From positions 5,924,501 to 5,988,500 of the forward strand of contig NZ_LR594659.1 of NCBI RefSeq assembly GCF_901827155.1: 64,000 bases of DNA, read 5' to 3'. Position numbers and translations under genes: made by a program. The first letter of the stretch is position 1. Each line of letters opens with the position of its first letter. This document shows, one piece after another, positions 62,784-64,000 of this stretch. The notes beneath the pieces were generated by a model. That model did no database searches, was not told the origin of the DNA, and was given only the letters and a program-made list of their open reading frames with translations. Source of the DNA: Variovorax sp. PBL-H6. GTDB taxonomy: Bacteria; Pseudomonadota; Gammaproteobacteria; Burkholderiales; Burkholderiaceae_C.

Positions 62784-64000
62784 CTACTTGCCCAGCACGC
62801 CCAGTCGTTTGTTGATGAACCACTGCTGCGCGATCGACAGCACGTTGTTCGTGATCCAGTACAGCACCAGGCCGGCCGGGAAGAAGACGAACATCACGCT
62901 GAAAGCCAGCGGCATGATCCACATCAACTTGGCCTGCATCGGGTCCGGCGGCGTAGGGTTGAGCCAGGTCTGGAACAGCGAAGTCGCCGTCATCACGACC
63001 GGCAGGATGAACCAGGGGTCCGGGGCCGAGAGATCCTTGATCCAGCCGATCCAGGGTGCATGGCGCATCTCGACCGAGGACAGCAGCACCCAATAGAGTG
63101 CGATGAACACGGGGATCTGGATCACGATCGGGAAGCAGCCACCCATCGGGTTGACCTTTTCCTCGCGGTAGATGCGCATCATCTCCTGCTGCATCTCCTG
63201 CGGCTTGTCCTTGAGCCGTGCGCGCATCTCCGTCACCTTGGGGTTGATGGCCTTCATCTTCGCCATGCTGGCGTAGGCCTTGGCGTTGAGCCAGTAGAAA
63301 GCGGCCTTGAGGAGCACCACGAGGGCGACGATGGCCCAACCCCAGTTGCCCAGGATGGTGTGCAACTTGTCGAGCAGCCAGTAGAGCGGCTTGGAGATGA
63401 TCGTGAAGATGCCGTAGTCTTTGACCAGCTCGAGCCCGGGCGCCAGCGCCTCGAGCTTTTTTTCTTCCTCGGGGCCGGCGAACAGGTCGCTGTCGATCGT
63501 CTGCGCGGCGCCCGGTGCCAGCTTGTTGAGCGGAATCACCATGGACACCGAATACAAGTTGTTCTCGAGGTCTTTCACGCGGAACTCGCGCTTGAGCTTG
63601 GCGCTGTCTGGCGCGTTGAGCAACCAGGCAGACACGAAGTAGTGCTGCACCATCGCGATCCATCCGTTGTCGGCCGGCGGCGGTAGATCGGCCTTGTTCT
63701 TCGTGATGTCGCTGAAGGGAATCTTGTGGAACTTCTTTTCTTCGGTGTAAAGCGCCGGCCCCGTAAAGGTGTTGGTGCCGAACATGGTGCCGGCCGCCAC
63801 TGTGCCGTGGCGCGTGAACTGCAAATAGAGCTGAGCGTCACGGGGCTGGTCGCCGACATTCACGATCTGGTGCTTGACATGGATCGAATAGTCGCCGCGG
63901 CGGAATTGGTAGGTCTTGACGTACTTGAGGCCGCCCGCCGGCTGTGATTCGAATGTCACCTCGAGCGCATCTTGCCCGTCGGCCAGCTCGCGAGGACCGC
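62784..64000 (-). CDS. yidC: Membrane protein insertase YidC (N-terminus beyond window)
   Basis: About 405 C-terminal residues are seen; the frame stays open to the right edge (...GPRELADGQDALEVTFES). The periplasmic P1 domain is partly present, followed by the insertase core: YGIFTIISKPLYWLLDKLHTILGNWGWAIVALVVLLKA, then the cytoplasmic loop MAKMKAINPKVTEMRARL and four further membrane helices. Ends in NKRLGVLGK. It inserts and folds inner-membrane proteins, alone or with SecYEG. Confidence 0.97.
   Translation of the reverse strand, partial: GPRELADGQDALEVTFESQPAGGLKYVKTYQFRRGDYSIHVKHQIVNVGDQPRDAQLYLQFTRHGTVAAGTMFGTNTFTGPALYTEEKKFHKIPFSDITKNKADLPPPADNGWIAMVQHYFVSAWLLNAPDSAKLKREFRVKDLENNLYSVSMVIPLNKLAPGAAQTIDSDLFAGPEEEKKLEALAPGLELVKDYGIFTIISKPLYWLLDKLHTILGNWGWAIVALVVLLKAAFYWLNAKAYASMAKMKAINPKVTEMRARLKDKPQEMQQEMMRIYREEKVNPMGGCFPIVIQIPVFIALYWVLLSSVEMRHAPWIGWIKDLSAPDPWFILPVVMTATSLFQTWLNPTPPDPMQAKLMWIMPLAFSVMFVFFPAGLVLYWITNNVLSIAQQWFINKRLGVLGK

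Overview
The window is a high-GC, gene-dense chromosome segment of a betaproteobacterium, most likely a Comamonadaceae member close to Variovorax. The basis is the gene content (MetX/MetW pair, AmgK and MurU cell-wall recycling enzymes, KdsD-KdsC-LptC block, MnmE next to YidC, an NADP malic enzyme carrying a phosphotransacetylase domain) and the codon and base composition. No rRNA, tRNA, CRISPR array, prophage or insertion sequence was seen.

Layout. 1-1362: a TetR regulator (cut by the window edge) divergent from two VOC/glyoxalase-fold genes, with a repeated operator-like palindrome between them. 1550-2938: an AT-richer gene of unknown function with a His-rich motif. 3198-5014: M14 carboxypeptidase and alpha/beta hydrolase, overlapping. 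4968-11292 (-): a type I restriction-modification operon in the order hsdS (half-size), hsdM, hsdR, YgjP-like metallopeptidase. Divergent from it is a metallo-beta-lactamase-fold protein that has lost all its recognisable metal-binding motifs. 12476-15560 (-): tkt-gapA operon. 15665-16761 (+): speD-murU. 16816-24662 (-): three tandem paralogous lipoproteins of unknown function with Ala-Pro linkers, clear signs of gene conversion and, for two of them, a conserved leader with a TTG start. 24800-26185: pepP. 26182-27146 (-): zeta-like toxin and antitoxin with an operator palindrome. 27198-33222 (-): a conserved cluster of SPFH protein, DUF4178 protein, DUF350 protein, membrane spermidine-synthase-like enzyme and Tat-exported flavoprotein. 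33387-35726: maeB. 35909-36804: secreted barnase-type RNase with its barstar inhibitor. 37134-41810 (-): ksgA, surA, lptD. 41901-43726: amgK, rsmE. 43782-46824: secreted M20 peptidase, YidB-like protein, MFS transporter. 46894-50974: M20 dipeptidase, DUF72 protein with an in-frame 9-bp repeat expansion, bactofilin, voltage-gated-type ion channel. 50996-53546 (-): metW, metX and a GDT1/UPF0016 family exporter. 53988-54524: Gly-rich RRM RNA-binding protein. 54614-57571 (-): SDR, lptC, kdsC, kdsD. 57639-59624: Kef-type antiporter. 59690-64000 (-): zinc-ribbon protein, cNMP-binding protein, mnmE, yidC (5' cut).

Two riboswitches can be read directly from the sequence: a SAM-II aptamer followed by a terminator hairpin ahead of metX, and a yybP-ykoY (manganese) aptamer ahead of the GDT1-family gene. 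The most novel material is the pseudo-MBL gene divergent from the half-HsdS restriction operon, the tandem lipoprotein array, and the unrecognised gene at 1550-2938. Lipopolysaccharide biogenesis is spread through the window (lptD, surA, lptC, kdsC, kdsD), as is MurNAc recycling (amgK and murU, here about 25 kb apart).
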